Positions 33,569 through 42,669 of a stretch of 64,000 nt of DNA are shown here, piece by piece. Source of the DNA: Dyadobacter alkalitolerans DSM 23607. GTDB lineage: Bacteria > Bacteroidota > Bacteroidia > Cytophagales > Spirosomataceae. The stretch is from contig NZ_KE386806.1 of the NCBI RefSeq assembly GCF_000428845.1, positions 170,773 to 234,772 on the forward strand. Reading direction: 5' to 3'. The position numbers were made by a program, and so were the translations under genes. The notes below the pieces were generated by a model. It was not told where the DNA came from and did not search any database. It was given only the letters and a program-made list of their open reading frames with translations. The first letter of the stretch is position 1; the number at the start of each line of letters is the position of its first letter.

Positions 33569-34750
33569 ATGAACACACACACGTTAGCTGTTGATACGAT
33601 TCAAATGGTAGACCTTAAGCAGCAATATCGCCGCATCAAGCCTGCCATTGACCGTGCGATTCAGGATTGCGTTGATGAAGCTGCTTTCATAAAGGGCAGC
33701 CAGGTACAGCAGTTTGAACAAGCACTGGCCCGGCACCTGCAAGTCGAGATGGTTTCCAGTTGTGCCAATGGTACGGATGCACTTCAACTGGCAGTGATGG
33801 CCCTTGGCCTGAAAGCGGGCGACGAAGTGATTGTTCCAGCATACACCTATGTAGCGACGGCCGAAGTTCTGGCCTTACTAGGGATGGTTCCGGTGCTGGT
33901 CGATGTGGATCCACATACTTTTACAATCACGGCTCAGGCTGTACAAAGCGCTATAACAAGTAAAACAAAAGCGGTTATACCAGTTCATTTATTTGGGCAA
34001 TGTGCCGATATGGAGGACATTGTCAAGCTATGTCAGATAAAAAATATTTATGTTATTGAAGACAATGCACAGTCACTTGGTGCTTCATATACTTTCAGTG
34101 ATGGCAAAATGAAATCTGCTGGTGCCATGGGGCATTTGGGGACAACATCATTTTTCCCGTCAAAAAATCTGGGATGCTTTGGGGATGGGGGAGCCGTGTA
34201 TACCGATGATCCGGAACTGGGAACTAAGGTTCGCACCATTGCCAATCATGGGCAAGTTGTGAAATACCGTCACGACATGGTCGGCATCAATTCTCGCCTG
34301 GACACAATTCAAGCGGCTGTCTTGCTGGAAAAACTGAAATATTTGAACGATTACAAGGCAGCCCGTCAGCAGGCGGCGCAATGGTATGATCAAGCATTAG
34401 AAGGCATATATGACATCGAGATCCCGCAGCGCGCCGGATACTCGACCCACGTTTTTAATCAATACACATTGAAGGTTCCTGCCCACAAGCGCGACGGTCT
34501 GAAGGCATTTCTTGGAAGCAGACATATCCCTAGCATGGTGTATTACCCTATTTCCCTGGCCAAGCAGAAAGCATTTGAAGGGCTGAGCCGCCCTGTCGGG
34601 AATCTGGCAGTCACGGAAGATCTGTGCCACCGAGTCTTATCACTTCCCATGCATACCGAGTTGAGCGAAACCCAGGTCGAGCGTATTTGCGAAGCGATCA
34701 GGGAATACTTTGAATCCAAAAAATTACCCAATATGCTTTGCAGCAGATAA
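33569..34750 (+). CDS. wbpE: DegT/DnrJ/EryC1 aminotransferase, WbpE-like
   Basis: A 393-residue PLP enzyme. Seen: VDLKQQYRRIKPAID, SSCANGTDALQLAVMALGLKAGDEVIVPAYTYVATAEVLALLG, EDNAQSLGAS (PLP-contacting Asp), and TSFFPSKNLGCFGDGGAVYT with the Schiff-base Lys. It matches WbpE of P. aeruginosa closely: that enzyme aminates the 3-keto intermediate of UDP-GlcNAcA using glutamate. The gene is followed 3 bases later by wbpD and then wbpB, the functional partners. This trio gives UDP-2,3-diacetamido-2,3-dideoxyglucuronate. Confidence 0.92.
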   Translation: MNTHTLAVDTIQMVDLKQQYRRIKPAIDRAIQDCVDEAAFIKGSQVQQFEQALARHLQVEMVSSCANGTDALQLAVMALGLKAGDEVIVPAYTYVATAEVLALLGMVPVLVDVDPHTFTITAQAVQSAITSKTKAVIPVHLFGQCADMEDIVKLCQIKNIYVIEDNAQSLGASYTFSDGKMKSAGAMGHLGTTSFFPSKNLGCFGDGGAVYTDDPELGTKVRTIANHGQVVKYRHDMVGINSRLDTIQAAVLLEKLKYLNDYKAARQQAAQWYDQALEGIYDIEIPQRAGYSTHVFNQYTLKVPAHKRDGLKAFLGSRHIPSMVYYPISLAKQKAFEGLSRPVGNLAVTEDLCHRVLSLPMHTELSETQVERICEAIREYFESKKLPNMLCSR

Positions 34751-34753
34751 CCT

Positions 34754-35329
34754 ATGGAATCTTTATTCATTCATGCTACTGCCGTCATCGATCCCGGGTG
34801 CTGCATCGGAGCCGGAACTAAAATCTGGCATTTTTGCCACGTTATGCCCGGCTGTGTCATTGGAGAAAATTGTAATCTGGGCCAGAATGTGGTGATATCC
34901 CCGGATGTAATATTGGGTAACAATGTGAAAGTGCAGAACAATGTCTCTATATACACCGGAGTGATTTGCCGTGATGATGTTTTCCTGGGGCCTTCAATGG
35001 TTTTTACGAATGTGATTAACCCCAGGAGTGCATTAAACCGTCGGGGTCAGTATCAAAAAACCCTGGTGGGCAAGGGGGCCAGTATCGGCGCCAACGCGAC
35101 GATAGTCTGCGGAAACGATATTGGCGAATATGCCTTTATTGGAGCCGGGGCGGTTGTTACCAAATCCGTTCAACCTTACGCCTTGGTGGTTGGAAACCCT
35201 GCCCGCCAGACTGGCTGGATCAGTGAATACGGTCATCGCCTCCATTTCGACCCACAGGGTCATGCCCTTTGTTCCGAAAGTGGAGAAGCTTATGCATTGC
35301 GTAATGGAGAAGTATCAAAAATAGCTTAA
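34754..35329 (+). CDS. wbpD: UDP-3-amino-sugar N-acetyltransferase, WbpD-like (left-handed beta helix)
   Basis: A 191-residue acyltransferase made of hexapeptide repeats (IHATAVIDPGCCIGAGTKIWHFCHVMPGCVIGENCNLGQNVVI, VKVQNNVSIYTGVICRDDVFLGPSMVFTNVINPRS). Asn and His residues in this hexapeptide region fit the WbpD/WlbB active site, and GEYAFIGAGAVVTKSVQPYALVVGNPARQTGWISEYG closes the fold. WbpD acetylates the 3-amino group of UDP-GlcNAc(3N)A with acetyl-CoA. Its position between wbpE and wbpB supports the assignment. Confidence 0.93.
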   Translation: MESLFIHATAVIDPGCCIGAGTKIWHFCHVMPGCVIGENCNLGQNVVISPDVILGNNVKVQNNVSIYTGVICRDDVFLGPSMVFTNVINPRSALNRRGQYQKTLVGKGASIGANATIVCGNDIGEYAFIGAGAVVTKSVQPYALVVGNPARQTGWISEYGHRLHFDPQGHALCSESGEAYALRNGEVSKIA

Positions 35330-35361
35330 TGCAGTGCCCGTAATTTGTAAACCTCTACAAT

Positions 35362-36354
35362 ATGAAACATTTTGCCCTGATAGGAGCTGCCGGCTATATT
35401 GCCCCAAGACACCTGAGAGCTATTAAGGAAACCGGCAACACCCTGGCGGCTGCCCTGGACACCTATGACAGCGTAGGCGTAATCGATGGTTATTTTCCGA
35501 AGGCAGCGTTTTTTGTCGAGTTCGAGAGATTCGACCGTCACCTGGAAAAGCTGCGACGTCAGGGAAATCCTATTGATTATGTCAGTGTATGCAGTCCCAA
35601 TTATCTTCACGATGCCCATATTCGCTTTGCTTTGCGCAATCGTGCGAATGCGATTTGTGAAAAACCACTTGTATTGAATCCCTGGAACATTGACGCGCTG
35701 GTGGATATTGAGAATGAAAACGATAAGCAGACCTTTTCGATTTTACAATTAAGACTGCATCCGAGCATCATTGCGCTCAAAAAAGAAATAGCGCTCGCAC
35801 CGGCTCATAAGATATTCGATGTAGATCTGACTTACATCACATCCCGCGGCAACTGGTATTACACCTCATGGAAAGGTGATGTAGCCAAGTCAGGCGGTAT
35901 TGCTACCAACATTGGTGTACATTTTTACGATATGCTCTCTTGGATCTTTGGCGATGTAAAAGCCAACATTGTGCATGTACATGAGCACGACCGCGCCGCT
36001 GGATATCTCGAATTCAGCAAAGCGCGTGTAAGATGGTTCCTGTCCATTAGTGACCAAACCTTGCCAGTGCATATCAGAGAATCCGGCCAGACAACCTACC
36101 GCTCTATCACAGTCGATGGCGAGGAGATAGAATTTAGCAATGGCTTCACCGATCTTCACACGGAAAGTTATGTACAAATCCTGCAAGGCAATGGCTTCGG
36201 ATTGGAACAGGCACGCGCATCTATTGAGATTGTGCATGCGATCCGTTGCGCAAGACTAACGCCGCTTTCAGGTGACTATCATCCTATGGTCAAACTGCCT
36301 TTGATAGAACATCCTTTTGAAAAAAATCATCGGGTTCCACACACAGTAATCTAG
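35362..36354 (+). CDS. wbpB: UDP-GlcNAcA 3-dehydrogenase, WbpB/WlbA-like
   Basis: A 330-residue Gfo/Idh/MocA-fold protein. Seen: FALIGAAGYIAPRHLRAIKETGN (NAD site), DYVSVCSPNYLHDAHI, CEKPLVLNPWNID with the conserved Lys, LQLRLHPSIIALK, and DLTYITSRGNWYYTSWKGDVAKSGGIATNIGVHFYDMLSWIFG. The match to WbpB/WlbA runs the full length. It oxidises C3 of UDP-GlcNAcA, recycling NADH with 2-oxoglutarate in known homologues, and feeds WbpE. It ends the wbpE-wbpD-wbpB run. Confidence 0.93.
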   Translation: MKHFALIGAAGYIAPRHLRAIKETGNTLAAALDTYDSVGVIDGYFPKAAFFVEFERFDRHLEKLRRQGNPIDYVSVCSPNYLHDAHIRFALRNRANAICEKPLVLNPWNIDALVDIENENDKQTFSILQLRLHPSIIALKKEIALAPAHKIFDVDLTYITSRGNWYYTSWKGDVAKSGGIATNIGVHFYDMLSWIFGDVKANIVHVHEHDRAAGYLEFSKARVRWFLSISDQTLPVHIRESGQTTYRSITVDGEEIEFSNGFTDLHTESYVQILQGNGFGLEQARASIEIVHAIRCARLTPLSGDYHPMVKLPLIEHPFEKNHRVPHTVI

Positions 36355-36429
36355 TTTCAAAAACTAAAAATGGTCATAAATGACCGGGTCAACGAGTGGT
36401 GAATTTGAATAAACATTTGTAGTAAAAAA

Positions 36430-36951
36430 ATGGAAAAGACTAGTGATTCTCAAGCATGGCGGGTTGTACAGACTCGCTCCAGATCTGAGAAGAAAACTGC
36501 GGCCTTTATCGAAGCAATGGGTGTAAAGTCATATTTACCACTGCAAAAGCGAAAAAAACAATGGAGTGACAGGACGAAAACAGTGGAAGAACCGCTGTTT
36601 CCCGGCTATCTATTCGCGCAATTCGAAGAAGGGCAACGCTATCCGCTCCTCAATGCGCCTGGCGTAGTTCGAATCGTGTCGTTTGGCGGTAAGTATGCCT
36701 CGGTATCCGAGGCACAAATTGATGCTTTACAAAAACTGGCCTACCTGGACAGCGAAGTGGTTGTCGTTGATGAAGAACTGGCGTGTGGTCAGGAAGTATA
36801 CATAACGTCGGGGCCCTTTCAAAACTTGACGGGGCGCTTGATTCGGCATAACGGGAAAGGAAAGCTATTGATTGAATTCTCTGCGATCGGGCAAGGCTTA
36901 CTTGTTGAGCTCGGTAATACCAAAATAATAAGCAAGGTTGCTAGCTTGTAG
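36430..36951 (+). CDS. UpxY-type transcription antiterminator (NusG family)
   Basis: A 173-residue protein. Seen: an NGN domain (WRVVQTRSRSEKKTAAFIEAMGVKSYLPLQKRKKQWSDRTKTVEEPLFPGYLFAQF) followed by a KOW-like region (CGQEVYITSGPFQNLTGRLIRHNGKGKLLIEF). UpxY proteins are NusG paralogues that stop early termination in long capsule operons of Bacteroides. It lies just before the exporter and glycosyltransferase genes, fitting control of the downstream ~25 kb transcript. Classical upxY is the first gene of its operon; here five kilobases of locus genes precede it. Confidence 0.9.
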   Translation: MEKTSDSQAWRVVQTRSRSEKKTAAFIEAMGVKSYLPLQKRKKQWSDRTKTVEEPLFPGYLFAQFEEGQRYPLLNAPGVVRIVSFGGKYASVSEAQIDALQKLAYLDSEVVVVDEELACGQEVYITSGPFQNLTGRLIRHNGKGKLLIEFSAIGQGLLVELGNTKIISKVASL

Positions 36952-37088
36952 TAACAATTAAGTTAATGTGTTGGTTTTTAGTTTGTTAGACATCTAAACG
37001 TGTGATCGAGAGGGCGAAGCTGAATCCAAGCCTTCAAAAACCATCTCACTTTTTTTGCCTTCTCCAATGAGTCAAGTAATAATATTAT

Positions 37089-37940
37089 ATGGCCTACCAA
37101 AAGCCTGAGTACGCAAATTCAATAACGCCTCAGGAGAACTTGTTTAATCTGCGGCTTGGAGAAATATGGCGTTACCGCGATCTTCTGATGCTTTTCGTCA
37201 GGAGAGATTTTGTAGCTAAGTATAAGCAGACCGTTCTCGGGCCTTTGTGGTTTTTCATTCAGCCTTTATTTCAGACGGCCGTATTGGCAGTTGTGTTTGG
37301 TGGAATGGCCGGATTGCCGACGGACGGCGTGCCGCCCATCCTTTTCTATTTGGCAGGCGTAACTGCATGGAACTACTTTTCCAACTGCCTACGGGCAACC
37401 TCCAATACATTTACAGCCAACGCTTCGCTTTTTGGCAAGGTTTACTTTCCCCGCGCCGTGCTTCCTATATCGGTGGTGATCAGCAACTTGATTCAGTTTG
37501 GTATTGGGATGCTTTTGTTTTTGATATGCTACGGGTATTTTGTTTTCAACGGTTATGATTTACAACCTAATCAAACCATTTTACTGGTGCCAGTGCTCAT
37601 TGTTATGATGGGTTTTATGGGGCTGGGCCTGGGAATGTTGGTTTCAGCACTTACTACGCGATATCGAGATCTGCAATATCTGGTTGAATTCGGTGCACAA
37701 TTACTGATGTATACAACGCCGGTAATTCTCCCTCTTTCGACCGTACCAGCCGGTTTTAAAGCGGTTATGCTGATCAACCCCATGACCGGCGTCATTGAAA
37801 CCTTCAAATATGCTTTTTTAAACACCGGTGTTTTTTCATGGAATATGCTAGCTTACTCGGCCTTATTTACGGGCGTTGCATTTTTGTTTGGTCTGCTTCT
37901 CTTTAATAAAACGGAGAAGAACTTTATGGATACGGTTTGA
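37089..37940 (+). CDS. wzm: Polysaccharide ABC exporter permease (Wzm-like)
   Basis: A 283-residue ABC-2 type membrane protein with six hydrophobic helices. Seen: EIWRYRDLLMLFVRRDFVAKYKQTVLGPLWFFIQPLFQT, the family's N-terminal amphipathic region, then GVTAWNYFSNCLRATSNTFTANASLFGKVYFPRAVLPIS and MLVSALTTRYRDLQYLVEFGAQLLMYTTPVILP. It forms the channel that moves lipid-linked polysaccharide across the inner membrane. The ATPase gene follows 40 bases later. This indicates chains completed in the cytosol and exported by the ABC route. Confidence 0.95.
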   Translation: MAYQKPEYANSITPQENLFNLRLGEIWRYRDLLMLFVRRDFVAKYKQTVLGPLWFFIQPLFQTAVLAVVFGGMAGLPTDGVPPILFYLAGVTAWNYFSNCLRATSNTFTANASLFGKVYFPRAVLPISVVISNLIQFGIGMLLFLICYGYFVFNGYDLQPNQTILLVPVLIVMMGFMGLGLGMLVSALTTRYRDLQYLVEFGAQLLMYTTPVILPLSTVPAGFKAVMLINPMTGVIETFKYAFLNTGVFSWNMLAYSALFTGVAFLFGLLLFNKTEKNFMDTV

Positions 37941-37980
37941 GTGAGCAGTTTGATACAAATAGAAATTTGAAGTAAGATCC

Positions 37981-39240
37981 ATGAAGCCTGCTATACGTGT
38001 AGATAAAATATGCAAACAATACCGACTGGGTGACATCGGCACCGGGACGCTGAGCAACGACCTGAAAAGGTGGTGGTATGAGGCGCGCGGCAAGGAGGAC
38101 CCTTTCCTGAAAATCGGAGAGCGCAATGATCGGACAACGAAAAGCAACAGCGATTATGTGTGGGCTTTGTCAGATATCAGCTTTCAGGTGATGCCCGGCG
38201 AAATCATGGGAATCATTGGTAAAAATGGTGCAGGCAAGTCCACCTTGTTAAAGATACTTTCCAAAGTAACCAGTGCCACAACCGGCCGAATCGATTTTGA
38301 CGGACGGATTGGCAGTATGCTCGAAGTAGGCACCGGATTTCATCCTGAACTGACCGGTATGGAAAATATCTATTTAAATGGGGCCATATTAGGAATGACC
38401 AAGGCTGAAATACGTTCCAAACTCGATGAGATCATAGATTTTTCTGGCTGTGAACGATATATTAACACGCCCGTAAAACGCTATTCTTCGGGTATGACCG
38501 TCCGGCTGGGTTTTGCTGTAGCGGCGCATTTAGAGCCGGAGATTCTTGTAATTGACGAAGTCCTCGCTGTGGGTGATGCCGAATTTCAAAAGAAAGCGAT
38601 TGGTAAAATGCAGGATGTGAGCCGCAATGAGGGTAGAACTGTACTTTTTGTCAGTCACAACCTGGGCGCCATTAGAAATCTATGCACACACTCCATCATT
38701 CTCGATAAAGGCGAAATGGTTTTTGACGGTTCAACTGATCAGGCCATAACCCACTATCTGCAAAGCACGACGATCAATAAGTCTGATAAAATTTCCAGCA
38801 GTGTTTCCTGGCACTCGGAGGACATTGAGATCGATTCCATTGAAATCAATGAGAGTGAAATAAATGAAGTGCTGCTCATAAGCGGACAGAACACACTGGT
38901 TGTAAGAGTCCGGGGAATGCTGCGACATGACCGAAAAATGTCCATCGCAGCGAGCATTAATGACGAGGAAGATTGCCGGGTGGCTACCTACGACCCGGCA
39001 TACCTGACCGGAAAAACGCCGGTCATCACCAAGGGTGCCTTTGACCTGGAAGCTGTCATGAAATTTCCGCCATACATGAACAAGGGGACTTATAAACTGA
39101 ATCTTTATCTCGTGTACGCAGGTGTAGAATATTTAATGAAAGCCCCCGATTGCGCGCATCTTCAGATTGAAGGATATATGTCGGCGAGCGGAAATATTCT
39201 GGACAGCAGGGCAGGGGGGATCATGTTTCTTGAACAATAA
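37981..39240 (+). CDS. wzt: Polysaccharide ABC exporter ATPase with C-terminal Wzt-type domain
   Basis: A 419-residue protein. N-terminal ATPase (~1-260): Walker A GKNGAGKST (80-88), signature RYSSGM, Walker B LVIDEVLAVGD, switch His in FVSHNLG. C-terminal ~150 residues form a beta-rich domain (ISGQNTLVVRVRGML...MNKGTYKLNLYLVYAGVEYLM) matching the Wzt carbohydrate-binding domain, which in known systems recognises a modified non-reducing end such as a methyl cap. Methyltransferase genes later in the locus could supply such a cap (inference). It works with the permease at 37089. Confidence 0.95.
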   Translation: MKPAIRVDKICKQYRLGDIGTGTLSNDLKRWWYEARGKEDPFLKIGERNDRTTKSNSDYVWALSDISFQVMPGEIMGIIGKNGAGKSTLLKILSKVTSATTGRIDFDGRIGSMLEVGTGFHPELTGMENIYLNGAILGMTKAEIRSKLDEIIDFSGCERYINTPVKRYSSGMTVRLGFAVAAHLEPEILVIDEVLAVGDAEFQKKAIGKMQDVSRNEGRTVLFVSHNLGAIRNLCTHSIILDKGEMVFDGSTDQAITHYLQSTTINKSDKISSSVSWHSEDIEIDSIEINESEINEVLLISGQNTLVVRVRGMLRHDRKMSIAASINDEEDCRVATYDPAYLTGKTPVITKGAFDLEAVMKFPPYMNKGTYKLNLYLVYAGVEYLMKAPDCAHLQIEGYMSASGNILDSRAGGIMFLEQ

Positions 39241-39252
39241 CCAGCAAGCACT

Positions 39253-40104
39253 TTGCACAAGTTATCCATCATTACCATTAATCTGAACAACGCGGCAGGA
39301 CTGGTCAGGACGGTTGAAAGCGTACTTTCCCAAACCTTTAAGCATTTTGAATTTATTATAATAGATGGCGGCTCCAAGGATGGTAGTCTTAATGTAATCG
39401 AAAAATCTAATGGGCAGATCGCGTATTGGGTTTCTGAGCCTGACAAGGGCATCTATCATGCAATGAATAAAGGCATCAAAGTGGCATCAGGCGAATACTG
39501 CCTTTTTCTGAATTCCGGTGATTGGCTGACGCACAATAATGTGCTTACTAGTGTTTTTGATACAAATCCCAATGCCGATATCGTGGCAGGCAATGTGTAT
39601 TTCTTCAACACGATTGAAAAGCGAATCCAATGGACGGTGAATTCTCCGGACAATTTGACGGCAAAAACAATTTTTTCCGGTTTGCTCGCGCATCAGGCTA
39701 CATTTATTAAACGCAGTTTATTTGACGCCATAGGATATTATAATGAGGATCTGACGATTGTGTCGGATTGGCTGTTTTTCCTGGAAGCACTGCTGGAAAG
39801 GGGGGCCAGTTATCAACATTACAAAGGCGTAGTGTCCTATTTCGATATGAACGGTATAAGCTGTGACCCGGCTAATAACAACTTGCCGCGCAGAGAGCAA
39901 TTGACAATTCTCAGGCAGAAATATCCGCGTTTCATTGCTGATTACGACCGGTTAGAAGAGCTGGAAAATGAATCGGGCCGCTGGCTCGGAAGTCATGAAT
40001 ACAATGTATTTAAGGCTTTTGAACGGATTGGACTGATCAGATTAGGCGTGGGCATAAGAAAAGGTGTCCGTTTTTTAAACCGGAGAATGTTGAAAAAAAT
40101 ATGA
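39253..40104 (+). CDS. Glycosyltransferase family 2
   Basis: A 283-residue GT-A enzyme starting at TTG (39253); there is no in-frame ATG near the conserved KLSIITINLNN start. Seen: IIIDGGSKDGS (35-45), GIYHAMNKGI (66-75), FLNSGDW (85-91) in place of a DxD loop, and LLAHQATFIKRSLFD. It closely resembles WcaA/WcaE-like transferases, which add a sugar from a nucleotide donor to the lipid-linked chain in the cytosol. It is paralogous to the genes at 40925 and 46261, both also lacking an ATG start. Its last four bases overlap the next gene. Confidence 0.93.
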   Translation: MHKLSIITINLNNAAGLVRTVESVLSQTFKHFEFIIIDGGSKDGSLNVIEKSNGQIAYWVSEPDKGIYHAMNKGIKVASGEYCLFLNSGDWLTHNNVLTSVFDTNPNADIVAGNVYFFNTIEKRIQWTVNSPDNLTAKTIFSGLLAHQATFIKRSLFDAIGYYNEDLTIVSDWLFFLEALLERGASYQHYKGVVSYFDMNGISCDPANNNLPRREQLTILRQKYPRFIADYDRLEELENESGRWLGSHEYNVFKAFERIGLIRLGVGIRKGVRFLNRRMLKKI

Positions 40105-40823
40105 GGGTTTTCCTAAGAAAAATGGCCCAAAAACTGGGGTATGATATCATGCGCTTGCCAACTGATCCTGTTATTCGGCAGCAAATCGACCTGTTGGGAA
40201 AATACAGGATCAACGTCATTTTTGACATTGGTGCCAATACTGGCCAGTATGGACAAAGGCTCAGAGCGATGGGATACAAAGGAAAGATCATTTCGTTTGA
40301 ACCGCTGCCGGAGGCTTATGGACAAATTAATGAAGTATCCGCCAGTGATTCTGCCTGGACTGTTGTGAATTGCGCAATGGGCCGTTACGTTGGAGAAACG
40401 GAAATCAATGTTTCCGGAAATTCGTATAGCAGCTCCATTCTTGAAGTTCTTCCGGCGCATTTGGAAAGCGCGCCGCAGTCGGCTTTTCTCTATAAAATTA
40501 CCGTTCCGGTCCAAACGATAGACTCCGTCATTGACCAATATTACGTTGAGAACAGCCGCCTTTTTGTCAAGATTGATACCCAGGGTTTTGAAAAGCAGGT
40601 TTTTGCAGGCGGTATGCAATCATTGGATAAGATCAGTGGATTTCAAATGGAGCTCTCGCTGGTTCCGCTTTATGAAGGCGAGACGCTCTTTTACGAAATG
40701 GTGGATTTACTGCGTGAATATGGGTTTAAACTAATGCTCGTGGAAGGTGGGCACCGCAATTACGACACCGGAGAGATCTTGCAGGTTGAAGGCTATTTTT
40801 ATCGGGAATATGCGCAGAAGTGA
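40101..40823 (+). CDS. FkbM family methyltransferase
   Basis: A 240-residue protein. Seen: SAM-binding VIFDIGANTGQYGQRLRAMGYKGKIISFEPLPEAY (motif I at 42-51, acidic motif II at 66-68), VPVQTIDSVIDQ and LFVKIDTQGFEKQVFAGG. This is the FkbM O-methyltransferase pattern; such enzymes often methylate sugar hydroxyls, including chain ends. The start ATGA overlaps the stop of the preceding glycosyltransferase, so the two are probably translated together. A methyl cap recognised by the Wzt domain is one possible use (inference). Confidence 0.92.
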   Translation: MRVFLRKMAQKLGYDIMRLPTDPVIRQQIDLLGKYRINVIFDIGANTGQYGQRLRAMGYKGKIISFEPLPEAYGQINEVSASDSAWTVVNCAMGRYVGETEINVSGNSYSSSILEVLPAHLESAPQSAFLYKITVPVQTIDSVIDQYYVENSRLFVKIDTQGFEKQVFAGGMQSLDKISGFQMELSLVPLYEGETLFYEMVDLLREYGFKLMLVEGGHRNYDTGEILQVEGYFYREYAQK

Positions 40824-40924
40824 GGTGCTTGGCTTGGCGCGAAAAGATCAGTTCTTATCTAAAATTAGTCAAACAATCTTCGCAACATTCAATATGACTA
40901 AATCCTATTTTTCTTGACTCGTCA

Positions 40925-41746
40925 GTGGTAAAAAGAATCTCCATCATCACTATAAATTTGAACAATGTTAAAGGTTTACGGCAAACAATTGAAAGCGTTG
41001 TTCCGCAACTAAACGACGCGATTGAATTTATCATCATTGATGGAAATTCTACTGACGGAAGCCTCGAAGTAATAAAGGAATATGAAAGTAAAATCACACT
41101 TTGGAAGTCGGAAGAAAAGCAAGGGATTTACACCGATATGAACAAGGGAATTGCCAGCGCTAATGGTGAATATTGTCTTTTCCTAAACTCGGGCGACTGG
41201 CTGAATACCAATATAATTTCAGAAGCAATCGAAGCATGTACGGGTGAAGGTATTATTTATTTTAATAATTATCTGAGTTATTCCAATGCCAGTTTTGAGC
41301 AAATTATTTATCCGCCAACCCTCACAATGCGGAGCTTTTATAAGCAAACAATCGGCCACCAAGCCACGCTGATACGAAGAGAATTGTTTTACAAATTTGG
41401 TATGTACAATGAAGGCAATGCGATTTATTCAGATTACGAGTTTTGGTTAAAATCCATTATAATGGAGAATGCCACCTGCAAACACGTAAACAAGTTTCTT
41501 TCTTTCTATGATATGGGAGGACAAAGCTCAAAACCTGATGAAAATGCAGTGAAGGAAATAAATTCGATCCTTAACCGAAATTTTCCTAAACGGGTGCTTG
41601 ATGATTACGAATACTGGTATAACAGGGAAAGGGAAATGGAAATACTTGTCTGGTATAAAAACCAAAAATTGCTGTATCGGTTACTTGTTTTTATCTATAA
41701 AATAACCAAGAATCTGACCAGGCTAGTGCATGGTCGTTCCAAATAA
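40925..41746 (+). CDS. Glycosyltransferase family 2
   Basis: A 273-residue GT-A transferase starting at GTG (40925): an in-frame TGA at 40895 and no ATG in between leave only this start. Seen: RISIITINLNNVKGLRQTIESV, FIIIDGNSTDGSLEV, GIYTDMNKGI, FLNSGDWL and IGHQATLIRRELF. It is a paralogue of the 39253 and 46261 enzymes. The donor and linkage are unknown. The stretch is visibly AT richer than the wbp genes, as expected for an exchangeable glycosyltransferase segment. Its stop overlaps the next start by one base. Confidence 0.92.
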   Translation: MVKRISIITINLNNVKGLRQTIESVVPQLNDAIEFIIIDGNSTDGSLEVIKEYESKITLWKSEEKQGIYTDMNKGIASANGEYCLFLNSGDWLNTNIISEAIEACTGEGIIYFNNYLSYSNASFEQIIYPPTLTMRSFYKQTIGHQATLIRRELFYKFGMYNEGNAIYSDYEFWLKSIIMENATCKHVNKFLSFYDMGGQSSKPDENAVKEINSILNRNFPKRVLDDYEYWYNREREMEILVWYKNQKLLYRLLVFIYKITKNLTRLVHGRSK

Positions 41747-42669
41747 TGTTTTCTACTCCCATACTCTTTATCATCTTTAATCGTGCCGAGGTTAGCCAAA
41801 GGGTATTTGACGAGATTAGAAAGTTGCAGCCTGTGCATTTTTACATTGCCGCTGACGGCCCCAGGGATAACGTGCCTGACGACATGAGCAAATGCGCCGC
41901 CGCCCGTGCAATTGTAGACCAAATAGACTGGCCATGCAATTTGAAATTATTATTTCGCGAGCAAAACCGAGGCTGCGGACATGGTCCGGCCGAGGCAATT
42001 ACCTGGTTCTTTAACCATGTAGAAGAAGGAATAATTTTGGAGGATGATTGTCTACCAGCCGCTGGCTTCTTCACTTTTTGTACGGAATTACTGGAACGTT
42101 ACCGCACAACAGAAAACATTTCGATCATTAGCGGGAACAATCCGCTTAAACAATGGAAATCGCGAAATCAAGCTTATATTTTTTCCACACTTGCCGGAAC
42201 GTGGGGCTGGGCCACCTGGCGACGTGCGTGGACACATTTCGATTATGCTGCTGCCGATTGGAATACGGAAAAAGGCAAGCAAAACGTCTTGCAGACACTG
42301 GGAAACAAAACCGTCTATGAACATTTCGCAAAAGAGTTTGACGAAAGTTTTGCAGTTCAAAAGGCAGATGTCTGGGATTTTCAATGGTATTTCTGCCGAC
42401 TGAACCAGAAAAGCTATGGCATCGTGCCAGCCATTAATTTGATAACTAATATCGGATTTGGGCAGGACGCAACACACACCTTAATTCAGTCAAAACCCGC
42501 GGTGATAGAAGAAGATTATACCATTCGTTTTCCGCTCAAACATCCGGAGTTTCAAATTGATACGCTTTACGATCGGGTTGTATTTGAGCGGGTCTATAAC
42601 CCGGCAAAAAGATCATCATTGAAGAAAGTTTTATTAAAGGTTGCCACATACGCTGGTAAAATATGGTAG
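41746..42669 (+). CDS. Glycosyltransferase, GT-A nucleotide-sugar transferase type
   Basis: A 307-residue protein. Seen: TPILFIIFNRAEVSQRVFDEIRKLQPVHFYIAADGPR, GHGPAEAITWFFNHVEEGIILEDDCLPA (EDD is the metal-binding acidic motif), LAGTWGWATWRRAWTHFDY, and WDFQWYF. It matches a group of Bacteroidota transferases often annotated as nucleotide-diphospho-sugar transferases. It probably adds one sugar to the repeat unit. It overlaps both neighbours by 1 and 7 bases, evidence for a tightly coupled operon. Confidence 0.88.
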   Translation: MFSTPILFIIFNRAEVSQRVFDEIRKLQPVHFYIAADGPRDNVPDDMSKCAAARAIVDQIDWPCNLKLLFREQNRGCGHGPAEAITWFFNHVEEGIILEDDCLPAAGFFTFCTELLERYRTTENISIISGNNPLKQWKSRNQAYIFSTLAGTWGWATWRRAWTHFDYAAADWNTEKGKQNVLQTLGNKTVYEHFAKEFDESFAVQKADVWDFQWYFCRLNQKSYGIVPAINLITNIGFGQDATHTLIQSKPAVIEEDYTIRFPLKHPEFQIDTLYDRVVFERVYNPAKRSSLKKVLLKVATYAGKIW

